Below, piece by piece: positions 15,182 to 21,192 of a DNA stretch of 21,920 nt. The stretch's first letter is position 1. Every line of letters starts with the position of its first letter. A program made the translations under genes and the position numbers. The notes under the pieces are model-generated. The model saw only the letters and a list, made by a program, of their open reading frames with translations. It searched no databases and had not been told where the DNA came from. Source of the DNA: a virus. Location: positions 1 to 21,920 of IMG/VR virus record IMGVR_UViG_3300010401_000260. One strand, written 5' to 3'.

Positions 15182-15634
15182 TTAGGTAATTTGTGTCAAA
15201 GGTGGTATTTCCGATATAGGACCATACTCAACCAACGATATGGCTTGGCTTTTTCGGATAATATTGTCAACATGCTTGGCCCAATTATGAGTAATATCCA
15301 TTTTATGAAACGGTGGACTCTCAAATCTCATCACCTTACTATTGTTGATGTTCTTCTTGTCTATTTTAGTCACTGTAGCACACACCTTAAGATACTCACA
15401 ATAGACATTAAGCTCAAAACCACCATCCATAGGGATTAAGAAATTAGTAGTCGTAAAGATACGATACTCCAATCCATTTAATCCAAATCCTAGTTCCTTA
15501 TGTTCCTCTGGTGGTTTAATTCTAATCACCATCTTGATAGCTTCCTCAACTGATTTATCAGTGCCATCACCCCCAGTAAATAGGAAAGAACCCAATCCAG
15601 CAGGGAGGAATTTAAATAAATCTCTTCGTGTCAT
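15182..15634 (-). CDS. Protein with twin-arginine-type signal, unknown function
   Basis: The 150-aa product starts MTRRDLFKFLPAGLGSFLFT. T-R-R-D-L-F-K closely fits the Tat consensus S/T-R-R-x-F-L-K and is followed by a mild hydrophobic stretch. The remainder (ELGFGLNGLEYRIFTTTNFL, then GGFELNVYCEYLKVCATVTK) looks like a small beta-sandwich. Folded export or membrane anchoring would be the expected fate if the motif works. Its start overlaps the stop of the 57-aa gene (ATGA). I do not recognise the family. A non-functional coincidence of the RR pair cannot be ruled out. Confidence 0.65.
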   Translation of the reverse strand: MTRRDLFKFLPAGLGSFLFTGGDGTDKSVEEAIKMVIRIKPPEEHKELGFGLNGLEYRIFTTTNFLIPMDGGFELNVYCEYLKVCATVTKIDKKNINNSKVMRFESPPFHKMDITHNWAKHVDNIIRKSQAISLVEYGPISEIPPLTQIT

Positions 15635-15804
15635 ATTTGATTCTCTCGTTGTTGCTCTTGTTTCTCGACAATAACCAATAGATTGCCCCCACCACTTTGT
15701 TCAGTTAATACCACCGTCCAACCATCAGCAAGGAGTGCATTCAGCTCATCCAACCCCTGTTCCCCTGTTGCTCTACTAAATCCCACATCAACTGCTTTAG
15801 TCAT
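15631..15804 (-). CDS. 57-aa protein resembling DUF4177-type small proteins
   Basis: ATG 15804 is chosen because it overlaps the lipoprotein stop as ATGA; a TTG 51 bases earlier would overlap that gene deeply. The product reads MTKAVDVGFSRATGEQGLDE, LNALLADGWTVVLTEQSGGG, NLLVIVEKQEQQRENQI. The 'lneLlaeGW.vv.......g..llvivEK' shape is like DUF4177-type small proteins found in bacteria and phages, whose role is unknown. It is coupled at both ends to its neighbours. Confidence 0.65.
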   Translation of the reverse strand: MTKAVDVGFSRATGEQGLDELNALLADGWTVVLTEQSGGGNLLVIVEKQEQQRENQI

Positions 15805-15965
15805 CGTGGTTGTTGTGGTGGACGATTGGTAAAAGTTGCGGTAGTGGGGTCCCAACCTTCTACGGGGTCAGGATGCCAAAAGGGATTCCATTCATGTTTT
15901 GGGAGGTGACAACTTGTAGTTGTTAGGACCAATCCCACTAGAAATATGAAAAGGATAATTCTCAC
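15801..15965 (-). CDS. Small proline-rich lipoprotein (possible o-spanin)
   Basis: A 54-codon frame starts with GTG at 15965 that overlaps the previous stop as GTGA and ends in an ATGA overlap with the next gene. It codes (M)RIILFIFLVGLVLTTTSC then HLPKHEWNPFWHPDPVEGWD and a tail with NRPPQQPR. A hydrophobic signal ends at TTTSC, a plausible though not ideal lipobox (T at -3 instead of L). The mature peptide of about 36 residues is rich in Pro and Trp. Small Pro-rich lipoproteins in phages are often outer-membrane spanins (lambda Rz1-like), but no i-spanin is adjacent. Coupling on both sides makes it a likely real gene. Confidence 0.75.
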   Translation of the reverse strand: MRIILFIFLVGLVLTTTSCHLPKHEWNPFWHPDPVEGWDPTTATFTNRPPQQPR

Positions 15966-16081
15966 CCACGTTTAACCTTCTGTCTTTGTTTAATCTCGTT
16001 TTTCACAAGATAATATATGAGAATATCCCATTCCGCCGGGGTTAATGGTTTAGTCCATCCCTTCCGTATTGAACTCTTCAT
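15962..16081 (-). CDS. 39-aa basic protein, unknown function
   Basis: ATG 16081 has GGAGG five bases upstream, a strong ribosome site. The product is MKSSIRKGWTKPLTPAEWDI, LIYYLVKNEIKQRQKVKRG. It overlaps the end of the acidic protein by 32 bases and ends GTGA onto the lipoprotein. It has a short amphipathic or hydrophobic helix (EWDILIYYLVKNEI) and a basic C terminus. No family recognised. Confidence 0.6.
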   Translation of the reverse strand: MKSSIRKGWTKPLTPAEWDILIYYLVKNEIKQRQKVKRG

Positions 16082-16388
16082 CCTTCCCTCCACTTTTGAC
16101 CGGGGTCTTTTCACCTTTACTACCCTCCTTCTCCCCACTATATTTCTCCTCCAACATCTTATACAACGCATGGCACACTTCGGGTTTATCCGTAATACTA
16201 TCCATTATGGACCCCGCCTCAACTTCTGCGCTCTCTTCCCCTGGTGATTCTCCCTTCTCTTCCTCTTCGGTTTCCCCCGGCTCATATTTATCTTCCTCCC
16301 CGCCATCAGGTTTAACCATCGTCTCCATCCGTTTCTTTCCACTCTCAACTGCTGAACTTTTCTCCGCGTATGCTTGTGTGTTTTTCAT
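16050..16388 (-). CDS. Highly acidic low-complexity protein
   Basis: The 112-aa product is dominated by Glu, Gly, Ser and Lys: GGEEDKYEPGETEEEEKGES, then PGEESAEVEAGS. A short possible helix DKPEVCHALYKMLEEKYSGE sits near 67-86, and the tail is DEEFNTEGMD, which resembles the scaffold C terminus EFNLEGMPE. It is probably disordered. Acidic proteins between terminase and portal genes may bind basic surfaces of head proteins or mimic DNA; neither role is shown. No Shine-Dalgarno is seen. Confidence 0.7.
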   Translation of the reverse strand: MKNTQAYAEKSSAVESGKKRMETMVKPDGGEEDKYEPGETEEEEKGESPGEESAEVEAGSIMDSITDKPEVCHALYKMLEEKYSGEKEGSKGEKTPVKSGGKDEEFNTEGMD

Positions 16389-16405
16389 ATTTATAGGTAA
16401 TGATG

Positions 16406-18019
16406 TTATTCTACGTTGTTTTCTATCAATGCTTTGTTTCTAACTCGGTTATTGTGTTCTTCCACCAACTGTTGTAACTCAGTTAAATTCTTCCTAGTAT
16501 CCTCTTTCCCATAATAGAACTTCTCAAATTCATCTTTTGGAGCCACTCTTTTAACTTGTTCTTTAAGGGTGAAAACTGGGGAGGGAGGTTCACTTTTAGC
16601 GCGGGGAGGTAGTGGTAGATCCTTTTCCTCTCTAATGAAATCACCCAACCGCGTGCGGTAGTTACTATATGCCAACACCGTAGCATCTGCTCTATCTGGA
16701 CTGGGATGACCTTTAACACGCGCTTGTAATTTACTTTCTAACAATAACTTGTTCTTGTCAGTTTGCTTATAGTATCTTGTGGACAACTGCCGTTTAAGAC
16801 GTTCGTCGTTGGGCAAAAGTATTTCCCCCGCCTCAATAAGTTTGGCGAACTGGAACCAAAGTTCCGCCCCTCGGTTATGATAAACTCTCCCATCAAATGG
16901 TTTGGATTGATTAGTGACATATCTTATGTTATGCCACCCTCTACGATTTTTAAGCTCATCCAATATAGGTTTCCCAAGTCCTCCTGCATCTCCGAAGATA
17001 CGTGACTCTGGATTGTTGAGCTTTTCATCTCTAAAAATTTTTTCTAAATGGTCAACAGTTTTGGTGGTGTCATCATACCTGAAGCCATGTATCGAAATAA
17101 CCTTGTTGCCATTTCTAATAGTTACTACGGTTTCGTCTCCTCCTGCTGCAAGGTCAACACCGGCGGTATTAAAGGGTTCGTTAAAATGAGATATTCGTGG
17201 TTCAAACATAGCCCGCCACACATGATGATAAGGAATAACCACCATATCATCAGTAGTTCCAAACTCCGCAAGAACCATGGATTTAAATAACGCACTACCT
17301 TCTCCTCCATAGTCAATAGCACACTGTTGGATATACTCCTTACTAATATGAGGACACTCGTAAGCAGTAATGTGATACTTGTTCCAACCAACACCTGTGC
17401 ATCGGTTAAAGAAGTGCCCCATAGGTAAACCGGGTGTCGAAACATCCACACGCTTAGTAAAGCCAGTGCACCTAGCAAGAGCATTGAAGATTTCATCAGG
17501 AATAGACTTAGCTTCTGAAGTGAATATTCCAAGATGGCTATCATACCCCTTAGGGTGCCATCCTTCTGCTCGCCCGGACTCATCAGTGACGAAAAGCTCA
17601 ATAACAGATTTAACTTCTTCCTCAGTAGGTGAAGGCGGAAAATTGCACTCATAGTGCCGGTAGTTGATTTTCCATAAATTAGCATCTATTTTGAGGTTCG
17701 CTGACTTAGCCAGTTTTTCTATATAACTATTGGTTTGCCTATCCAACTGAGTTCCAGAGGCACTAGTAACCACACAAGTGGTGTCCCCATACTTCATACT
17801 CAACCATGTAGCACAGGGGGCGATAATAAATTTATCCTTCCCACTACCGTTCGCCGCTCTAACTACCGCTTGGAAAGGTTTCTCCCCTGTGGAGGGTTTC
17901 GCAAAATCTTTTAAAATCTTAATCTGCCATGGATAGAGATCATAATGTCCTTTTAGGAGGTCATCATCCAAGAAACATAACATCGCAAAAGGATCTTCAA
18001 AATCATAACCTTCAATCAT
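16406..18019 (-). CDS. terL: Terminase large subunit
   Basis: The 537-aa protein has the two-domain plan of a large terminase. The ATPase includes a P-loop variant RAANGSGKD (54-62, Lys61), an adenine/coupling region VVTSASGTQLDRQ (83-95), LGIFTSEAKSIPDEIF (163-178) as the Walker-B-equivalent region with Glu169, and the VDVSTPG motif (191-197). The RNase H-like nuclease starts at AGVDLAAGGDETVV with Asp289 and continues with SRIFGDAGGLGKPI near 345, ending with RADATVLAYSNYR. It cuts and pumps DNA into the procapsid with the small subunit coded just upstream. No Shine-Dalgarno is seen at the ATG. Confidence 0.92.
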   Translation of the reverse strand: MIEGYDFEDPFAMLCFLDDDLLKGHYDLYPWQIKILKDFAKPSTGEKPFQAVVRAANGSGKDKFIIAPCATWLSMKYGDTTCVVTSASGTQLDRQTNSYIEKLAKSANLKIDANLWKINYRHYECNFPPSPTEEEVKSVIELFVTDESGRAEGWHPKGYDSHLGIFTSEAKSIPDEIFNALARCTGFTKRVDVSTPGLPMGHFFNRCTGVGWNKYHITAYECPHISKEYIQQCAIDYGGEGSALFKSMVLAEFGTTDDMVVIPYHHVWRAMFEPRISHFNEPFNTAGVDLAAGGDETVVTIRNGNKVISIHGFRYDDTTKTVDHLEKIFRDEKLNNPESRIFGDAGGLGKPILDELKNRRGWHNIRYVTNQSKPFDGRVYHNRGAELWFQFAKLIEAGEILLPNDERLKRQLSTRYYKQTDKNKLLLESKLQARVKGHPSPDRADATVLAYSNYRTRLGDFIREEKDLPLPPRAKSEPPSPVFTLKEQVKRVAPKDEFEKFYYGKEDTRKNLTELQQLVEEHNNRVRNKALIENNVE

Positions 18020-18030
18020 GACAACACGAC

Positions 18031-18110
18031 AAAATTAAAAAGGTGGCCGACGTTAGAGGTTTCTATGTTGATTGCCATCGCCAGAGCAACCCCTATTACG
18101 CAGCCACCTT
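18031..18110 (-). terminator. Terminator-like stem-loop between TerS and TerL
   Basis: AAGGTGGC (18040-18047) and GCCACCTT (18103-18110) form a perfect 8-bp stem. On the minus strand the distal arm runs straight into TTTTTAATTTTG, the U-run of an intrinsic terminator. The loop is 55 bases, long for a terminator, though it holds a smaller TTGC/GCAA stem. The proximal arm overlaps the last codons of TerS. It may attenuate transcription into terL and all later genes. Confidence 0.45.
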
Positions 18111-18536
18111 AGAGCTTTCGATATCTATTGCCCCCGCCTCTAGTTCCTTTTGGCGCTTCCTCGCTTCAAGTAGGCGGTCATTAAACGTATTAACGCTAAC
18201 CGATATCCTCACGTTGGTGGGCTTCTTCAATCCTAGTTGGTGATCTATGATATATTTGGCCATGTCAGCCTGCACGGTTTCTTTCTCTGCATTAGTTAGC
18301 AACCCTTTCATTACCCTAAATGCGGTATCCTCTAACGCATCAAAGGCTTTAGCTGCTCTCAACAACCTATCCTCTTCCACTTCCAACCCGTGTTTCTCCA
18401 ATGCCTTGCTAACTTCCGTATCATTACTCAACACAAATCCCACTGTATCCACATCATACCCCAACGCTTCAGCTATCTCAGCCGCATTCAATCCCTGTTT
18501 AGCAAGTTCCAATATCTGGATATTTGCCGCCGTCAT
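18096..18536 (-). CDS. terS: Terminase small subunit
   Basis: The 146-aa protein starts with a helix-turn-helix (IQILELAKQGLNAAEIAEAL, 6-25, then GYDVDTVGFVL) that would bind packaging-site DNA. A central helical oligomerisation part (EEDRLLRAAKAFDALEDTAF) and a C-terminal region (ADMAKYIIDHQLGLKKPTNV, FNDRLLEARKRQKELEAGA) follow. Size, HTH and place directly before terL fit TerS. The start has a strong AGGAGG (minus strand, about eight bases upstream). Confidence 0.85.
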   Translation of the reverse strand: MTAANIQILELAKQGLNAAEIAEALGYDVDTVGFVLSNDTEVSKALEKHGLEVEEDRLLRAAKAFDALEDTAFRVMKGLLTNAEKETVQADMAKYIIDHQLGLKKPTNVRISVSVNTFNDRLLEARKRQKELEAGAIDIESSKVAA

Positions 18537-18539
18537 CTT

Positions 18540-18728
18540 CTAACCCTCCTGCTTAATAGTTTCAACGTTTTGGGGCCGGGGATTCCCATTCTCCATCAAC
18601 TGGAACAGGGGGGACTCAATACAGAGCTTCAAGGATTCCTCGGTAAAATCCGGGAACTCCCTACTAAGCTCTCCCAACCTACTATCTATTACCATATCCA
18701 TATCCACCCTAACAATAGCACGAATCAT
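18540..18728 (-). CDS. 62-aa protein preceding TerS, unknown function
   Basis: ATG 18728 overlaps the stop of a 21-aa leader ORF as ATGA, so I prefer it to the in-frame GTG at 18764. The product reads MIRAIVRVDMDMVIDSRLGE, LSREFPDFTEESLKLCIESP, LFQLMENGNPRPQNVETIKQ and ends EG. It is acidic, mostly helical and without a signal peptide. Its 3' end contains the ribosome site of terS. No family recognised. Confidence 0.65.
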   Translation of the reverse strand: MIRAIVRVDMDMVIDSRLGELSREFPDFTEESLKLCIESPLFQLMENGNPRPQNVETIKQEG

Positions 18729-18790
18729 GCCAAACTTGTTATCTTGTAATATCCCCTCCCCCACCTATATGGCCCTTTCCCTCTATCCAT
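18725..18790 (-). CDS. Candidate 21-aa leader peptide at the head of the late operon
   Basis: A 21-codon frame, MDRGKGPYRWGRGYYKITSL then A, has an excellent ribosome site (GGAGGGG with a seven-base gap to the ATG) and ends in ATGA overlap with the 62-aa gene. It is basic and aromatic. The strong ribosome site may serve mainly to couple translation into the following gene, which has none of its own. No other evidence that the peptide has a function. Confidence 0.5.
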   Translation of the reverse strand: MDRGKGPYRWGRGYYKITSLA

Positions 18791-18993
18791 CTTATCTCCC
18801 CTCCCCCACCACTAACTTCCCCACTATTTATCTCGTGAGTTAAGCTGATTTTGAAAAAGTAGTGTAGTGGGACACCACAATAGTTCTGCATCGGCATTCG
18901 CTTTCTGGTCCCCACCCACCCCCTCAGTAGCTTATGATATCGGACCTTGTAGGATATTCATTACGATATGTTATAGGATCTTGGGTCACAAGG

Positions 18994-19132
18994 ATTTACA
19001 CATATTTACATGTAAAAATCAACATCCGCCGGAGCGCCGTTTGTCAACGTCAACGTCAACCCCTGATTTACGATGATATTTACGTATATATTTATGTATA
19101 TAATTATAAGTATAGGGTATGTATATATTTAC
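18994..19132 (+). repeat. Five ATTTAC direct repeats in AT-rich DNA
   Basis: ATTTAC occurs at 18994, 19004, 19066, 19078 and 19127, all in the same orientation, each followed by A or G. The copies come as two close pairs (10 and 12 bases apart) plus a single. The second copy lies in the palindrome TTTACATGTAAA. Iteron-like spacing and an AT-rich setting suggest protein binding or an origin, but AT-rich DNA yields such words easily. Confidence 0.45.
19043..19060. repeat. Three tandem GTCAAC hexamers
   Basis: GTCAAC is repeated exactly three times head to tail, and a fourth copy lies at 19145-19150 inside the -35 box of the promoter candidate. On the minus strand the array reads as overlapping TTGAC words, so it might add -35-like sites or bind a regulator. 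Confidence 0.7.
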
Positions 19133-19149
19133 GCATTAATAAGCGTCAA
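19120..19149 (-). promoter_or_regulatory. Sigma70-like promoter candidate for the late operon
   Basis: On the minus strand TTGACG (19149-19144) and TATACA (19125-19120) are separated by 18 bases, in AT-rich DNA about 330 bases upstream of the first late gene. It points into the late operon. AGTTGG repeats lie just upstream of the -35 box, where an activator would sit. Confidence 0.5.
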
Positions 19150-19159
19150 CATTAGCCCC

Positions 19160-19204
19160 AGTTGGTATGTAGTTGGTTGGAAGTTGGCAGTTAGAAGCAG
19201 TTGG
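19160..19204. repeat. AGTTGG repeats phased at 11 bases
   Basis: AGTTGG begins at 19160, 19171 and 19182, exactly 11 bases apart, then again at 19199; AGTTAG at 19189 is a near copy. The phasing matches one DNA turn, so bound protein would line up on one face of the helix. The array starts 11 bases upstream of the -35 box of the promoter candidate. Confidence 0.65.
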
Positions 19205-19390
19205 AGGCAGAGGGGGTAGAACGGGGGGTAGGATGAAATATGGCAACTTTTTCGGGTAGTTTTAAATCGCCCTGGGAAGAGAGGGTAGGTTAATAGAGGG
19301 GGGGAGTGAAAAGGTCCCGGCCATCCTCCCTGGATGCGTCCTAGGAGCAACTAGACCCCCTAGCTACCCTGTTAAATTCCCCATCCAACC

Positions 19391-19421
19391 AATAAAAAAC
19401 CCTACCTTGTTACAGGTAGGG
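19391..19421 (-). terminator. Intrinsic terminator after the 196-aa gene
   Basis: CCCTACCT (19400-19407) pairs perfectly with AGGTAGGG (19414-19421) around a six-base loop; on the minus strand the stem is followed by TTTTTTATT. It lies 22 bases past the stop of 19443-20033 and should end that transcript before the late control region. Confidence 0.9.
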
Positions 19422-19442
19422 GTTGATAGTTTAAAGGGTAGG

Positions 19443-20033
19443 TTATACCCCTGGAATAAGCTTGCTAGCCTCCGCAGTTAAAACCTGGATTTCAGCCAGT
19501 ATCTTGGCAGCTTCCTCCGGGGTAGCTTTGGCGAACTTGCCATGTAGTTCTACCAACTTGGCCAGAACGTTGCCCTGTTTGGTATTCTGTTCTTTGAGAG
19601 CCTTAATAGCTGCGCCGCCGCCCTTGCTATTAACTCCAAAGTCAGCAAGGATATACTCCCTGACATACTTCTCTTTGTCGGCCATGGTAAACTTGTCTTT
19701 ACCCTGTTCGAGTTGAGAAGCTTTCAGGTTGGTATTAAGCTTCTGAGATATCATCCCATGGAGAGTTTCCCGGCCAAGTAGAGAACACAGTGTCTCATAT
19801 ACCTTGTCCCCATACTGAGCTAAGTCCATGCCCCAAAAGGCAACCGTAGGATTGTCCCCTTTAGCCTGAGTTTCCATCCTTGTGAGAATGATGGGAACAT
19901 CCTTGTAGGTGAGGGTCAATTTATCGGTTGGAACCTCCGGGGTAACAGGAGTTACCAGATTAGGACTAACCGGGGTTGTTGGGGTTGGCGTAACAGGTGT
20001 TGGTGTAACTGTCGTTGTTGTTTGTTCACTCAT
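19443..20033 (-). CDS. Protein with Thr/Pro-rich N terminus, unknown function
   Basis: The 196-aa product opens with a low-complexity linker of Thr, Pro and Val (MSEQTTTTVTPTPVTPTPTT, to about residue 36), then a globular part: KLTLTYKDVPIILTRMETQA, TVAFWGMDLAQYGDKVYETL, MADKEKYVREYILADFGVNS, and C-terminal helices (LAKLVELHGKFAKATPEEAA, ILAEIQVLTAEASKLIPG). No membrane segment or signal. It is a single-gene transcript with its own terminator, set apart from the late operon and facing the early genes, which suggests separate control. I do not recognise the family; a regulator or nucleic-acid-binding protein is possible but unsupported. Confidence 0.75.
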   Translation of the reverse strand: MSEQTTTTVTPTPVTPTPTTPVSPNLVTPVTPEVPTDKLTLTYKDVPIILTRMETQAKGDNPTVAFWGMDLAQYGDKVYETLCSLLGRETLHGMISQKLNTNLKASQLEQGKDKFTMADKEKYVREYILADFGVNSKGGGAAIKALKEQNTKQGNVLAKLVELHGKFAKATPEEAAKILAEIQVLTAEASKLIPGV

Positions 20034-20149
20034 AACGTTTTACTAGTTGACGGACATTATCTAACAGGGATTCATTCCCTACCCCTAGGGGCGGGTTCCT
20101 AATAGCATATAGTGTGCCACGATGTTTTGAGCATAACATATAGGGCAGA

Positions 20150-20193
20150 AGTGTCCCATTTTTGCTGTCCAACTGTCCTATTTTTGCTGTCCA
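20150..20193. repeat. Two tandem 22-base repeats containing ATTTTTGCTGTCCA
   Basis: Copies at 20150-20171 and 20172-20193 abut exactly and differ at only two positions (second and eighth base). The unit reads ASTGTCCYATTTTTGCTGTC plus CA. A related TGTCCATTTTTG lies at 20510-20521. The repeats may be operators or iterons, or the multiple end repeats of an IS21-type element remnant. Confidence 0.8.
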
Positions 20194-20228
20194 CCTTGTA
20201 ACCCGTTGATTACCAGGGAGTTAAGGTG

Positions 20229-20264
20229 TGCAAAAGTTGCAGGGAGGGGTGAGCAAGAGTTGCA
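20229..20264. promoter_or_regulatory. Paired dyad operator-like sites
   Basis: TGCAA-AAG-TTGCA (20229-20241) is a perfect dyad; AGCAA-GAG-TTGCA (20252-20264) is a copy with one arm base changed. Their start points are 23 bases apart, about two helical turns, so two dimers could bind side by side. Suggests a repressor or activator site in the divergent control region. Confidence 0.6.
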
Positions 20265-20506
20265 CATACGTAGTTTTACGGAATAGAGGATAGTTAGGTA
20301 GGATACCGTTGTGCGCTGGTAATAGTTTGCCTTTTATACGGCCCTACTACGGTGAGTAATCCAACTATTAGGATATAACTAGAGTAGGGTAGCCTGGATT
20401 ACCAATAGATGGGAGGGAGTAATCCATGGTTATGATGATATGTTAATTAGTGTAAATAGTGGCACAGGAGTTGCTCTCGGTTGGCGGGGTCTTATGGCCC
20501 TTCGGT

Positions 20507-20529
20507 CAGTGTCCATTTTTGGGACAGTG
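20507..20529. promoter_or_regulatory. Dyad CAGTGTCC-N7-GGACAGTG near the early genes
   Basis: Arms CAGTGTCC (20507-20514) and GGACAGTG (20522-20529) match at seven of eight positions around ATTTTTG. It lies 47 bases before the first early ATG and shares its core with the 22-base repeats, so one protein might bind all three. Operator function is inferred. Confidence 0.5.
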
Positions 20530-20575
20530 GTCGTAACATAGTAACAAAGTCGGTTAACAGGTTAAATATCACACT

Positions 20576-21025
20576 ATGAGTAGTAGGAATACAATAACAT
20601 TGGACCTGGAAACATTTTTAGATTTATTTCTAGGCTATAGACCCTATGGGTTTATAGGAGAACGGGATAGTTTTTACAAGGCACTAATATCAATCCCCCC
20701 GGAGGATAGACAGTCCATCGTAATAGAGAATGAAGAATGGACCACAGGATTTGATAACAATCCCATGCCAGCATGTTCCCCTGGGATGCATAGAGTATGG
20801 CGTAGGAAAGATTGGGAGCTATGCGACAATAAGCGGAAGGAGGCAATAACCCGGATAGATGCCGCCCAACAACATTACCGACAGCAAAGGGAGGATAAGT
20901 TGAAAGCGGTAAAACAGGATTTAGCCACCAAAGGAGTAACAGAGCAGGTGTTCGCGATGTTGGTGGCGAGTATGGATGACACCACGTTGGATACAATGTT
21001 TAATAATATTACAAAGAAAGGATAA
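20576..21025 (+). CDS. First early gene, 149-aa protein of unknown function
   Basis: The product begins MSSRNTITLDLETFLDLFLG and continues through GFIGERDSFYKALISIPPED and CSPGMHRVWRRKDWELCDNK to a charged helical part (AQQHYRQQREDKLKAVKQDL) and a short terminal helix (TEQVFAMLVASMDDTTLDTM). It is soluble. It opens a plus-strand cluster that leads to a helicase, so it is probably an early replication or takeover gene. The closest Shine-Dalgarno-like AGG is 14 bases from the ATG. No family recognised. Confidence 0.7.
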   Translation: MSSRNTITLDLETFLDLFLGYRPYGFIGERDSFYKALISIPPEDRQSIVIENEEWTTGFDNNPMPACSPGMHRVWRRKDWELCDNKRKEAITRIDAAQQHYRQQREDKLKAVKQDLATKGVTEQVFAMLVASMDDTTLDTMFNNITKKG

Positions 21026-21032
21026 CACTACT

Positions 21033-21191
21033 ATGTTTGATTACCTAACAGATGAGGATGAGATTGTTCTGATTGCCGAAGCACTTCGTTCTTTATTGGA
21101 TACTACCAAGGACGAAGCCAAGCGGAAACAAATAAACGATTCATTAGAATCAATACACAACCAAACTTTGTGGTTGAGGAGTGCTGACTAA
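21033..21191 (+). CDS. 52-aa acidic helical early protein
   Basis: ATG 21033 follows an AAAGGA ten bases upstream; longer frames would overlap the previous gene. The product is MFDYLTDEDEIVLIAEALRS, LLDTTKDEAKRKQINDSLES, IHNQTLWLRSAD. It is acidic and mostly helical, without a signal. It ends one base before the next ATG. Unknown function. Confidence 0.6.
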   Translation: MFDYLTDEDEIVLIAEALRSLLDTTKDEAKRKQINDSLESIHNQTLWLRSAD

Positions 21192-21192
21192 T

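Larger units (their letters stand above)
18791..19390. other. Late-operon control region without convincing genes
   Basis: The 600 bases between the late operon and the 19443-20033 gene hold no ORF that looks like protein; the frames present are short and of random composition. Seen here are an AT-rich core (about 19060-19140), a 12-bp palindrome TTTACATGTAAA (19005-19016), five ATTTAC words, three tandem GTCAAC, a minus-strand promoter candidate, helically phased AGTTGG repeats, and a G-rich stretch (19200-19310). It could act as the late promoter region and possibly as a replication origin. Confidence 0.7.
20034..20575. other. Divergent early control region without genes
   Basis: These 542 bases separate the minus-strand 196-aa gene from the plus-strand early genes, and no credible ORF is present. 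It has an AGGGA/TCCCT hairpin (20066-20080), the palindrome CCCCTAGGGG (20082-20091), tandem 22-base repeats, two TGCAA-N3-TTGCA-like dyads, an inverted pair CCCTACT (20343-20349) / AGTAGGG (20383-20389), direct GAGTAATCCA copies (20354 and 20417) with an inverted TGGATTA between them (20395), and a TGTCC/GGACA dyad. Promoters must lie here, but none is convincing by eye. Confidence 0.7.

Noticed and set aside
15805-15855. TTG start for the 57-aa protein
   Set aside because: The AGAAGG touches the TTG, leaving no spacer, and the extension overlaps the coupled lipoprotein gene.
16069-16443. Plus-strand 124-aa Ser/Pro-rich ORF
   Set aside because: It is the complement of the Glu-rich acidic gene, which yields Ser/Phe/Pro runs by composition.
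17125-17685. Minus-strand 186-aa Leu/Ser-rich ORF
   Set aside because: Inside terL in another frame; hydrophobic bias comes from the frame shift.
18867-19350. Short ORFs on both strands in the control region
   Set aside because: Random-looking composition, no ribosome sites, and the area is filled with repeats and promoter-like signals.
20082-20091. CCCCTAGGGG palindrome as an attachment site
   Set aside because: No integrase or second copy is seen; short GC palindromes arise easily.
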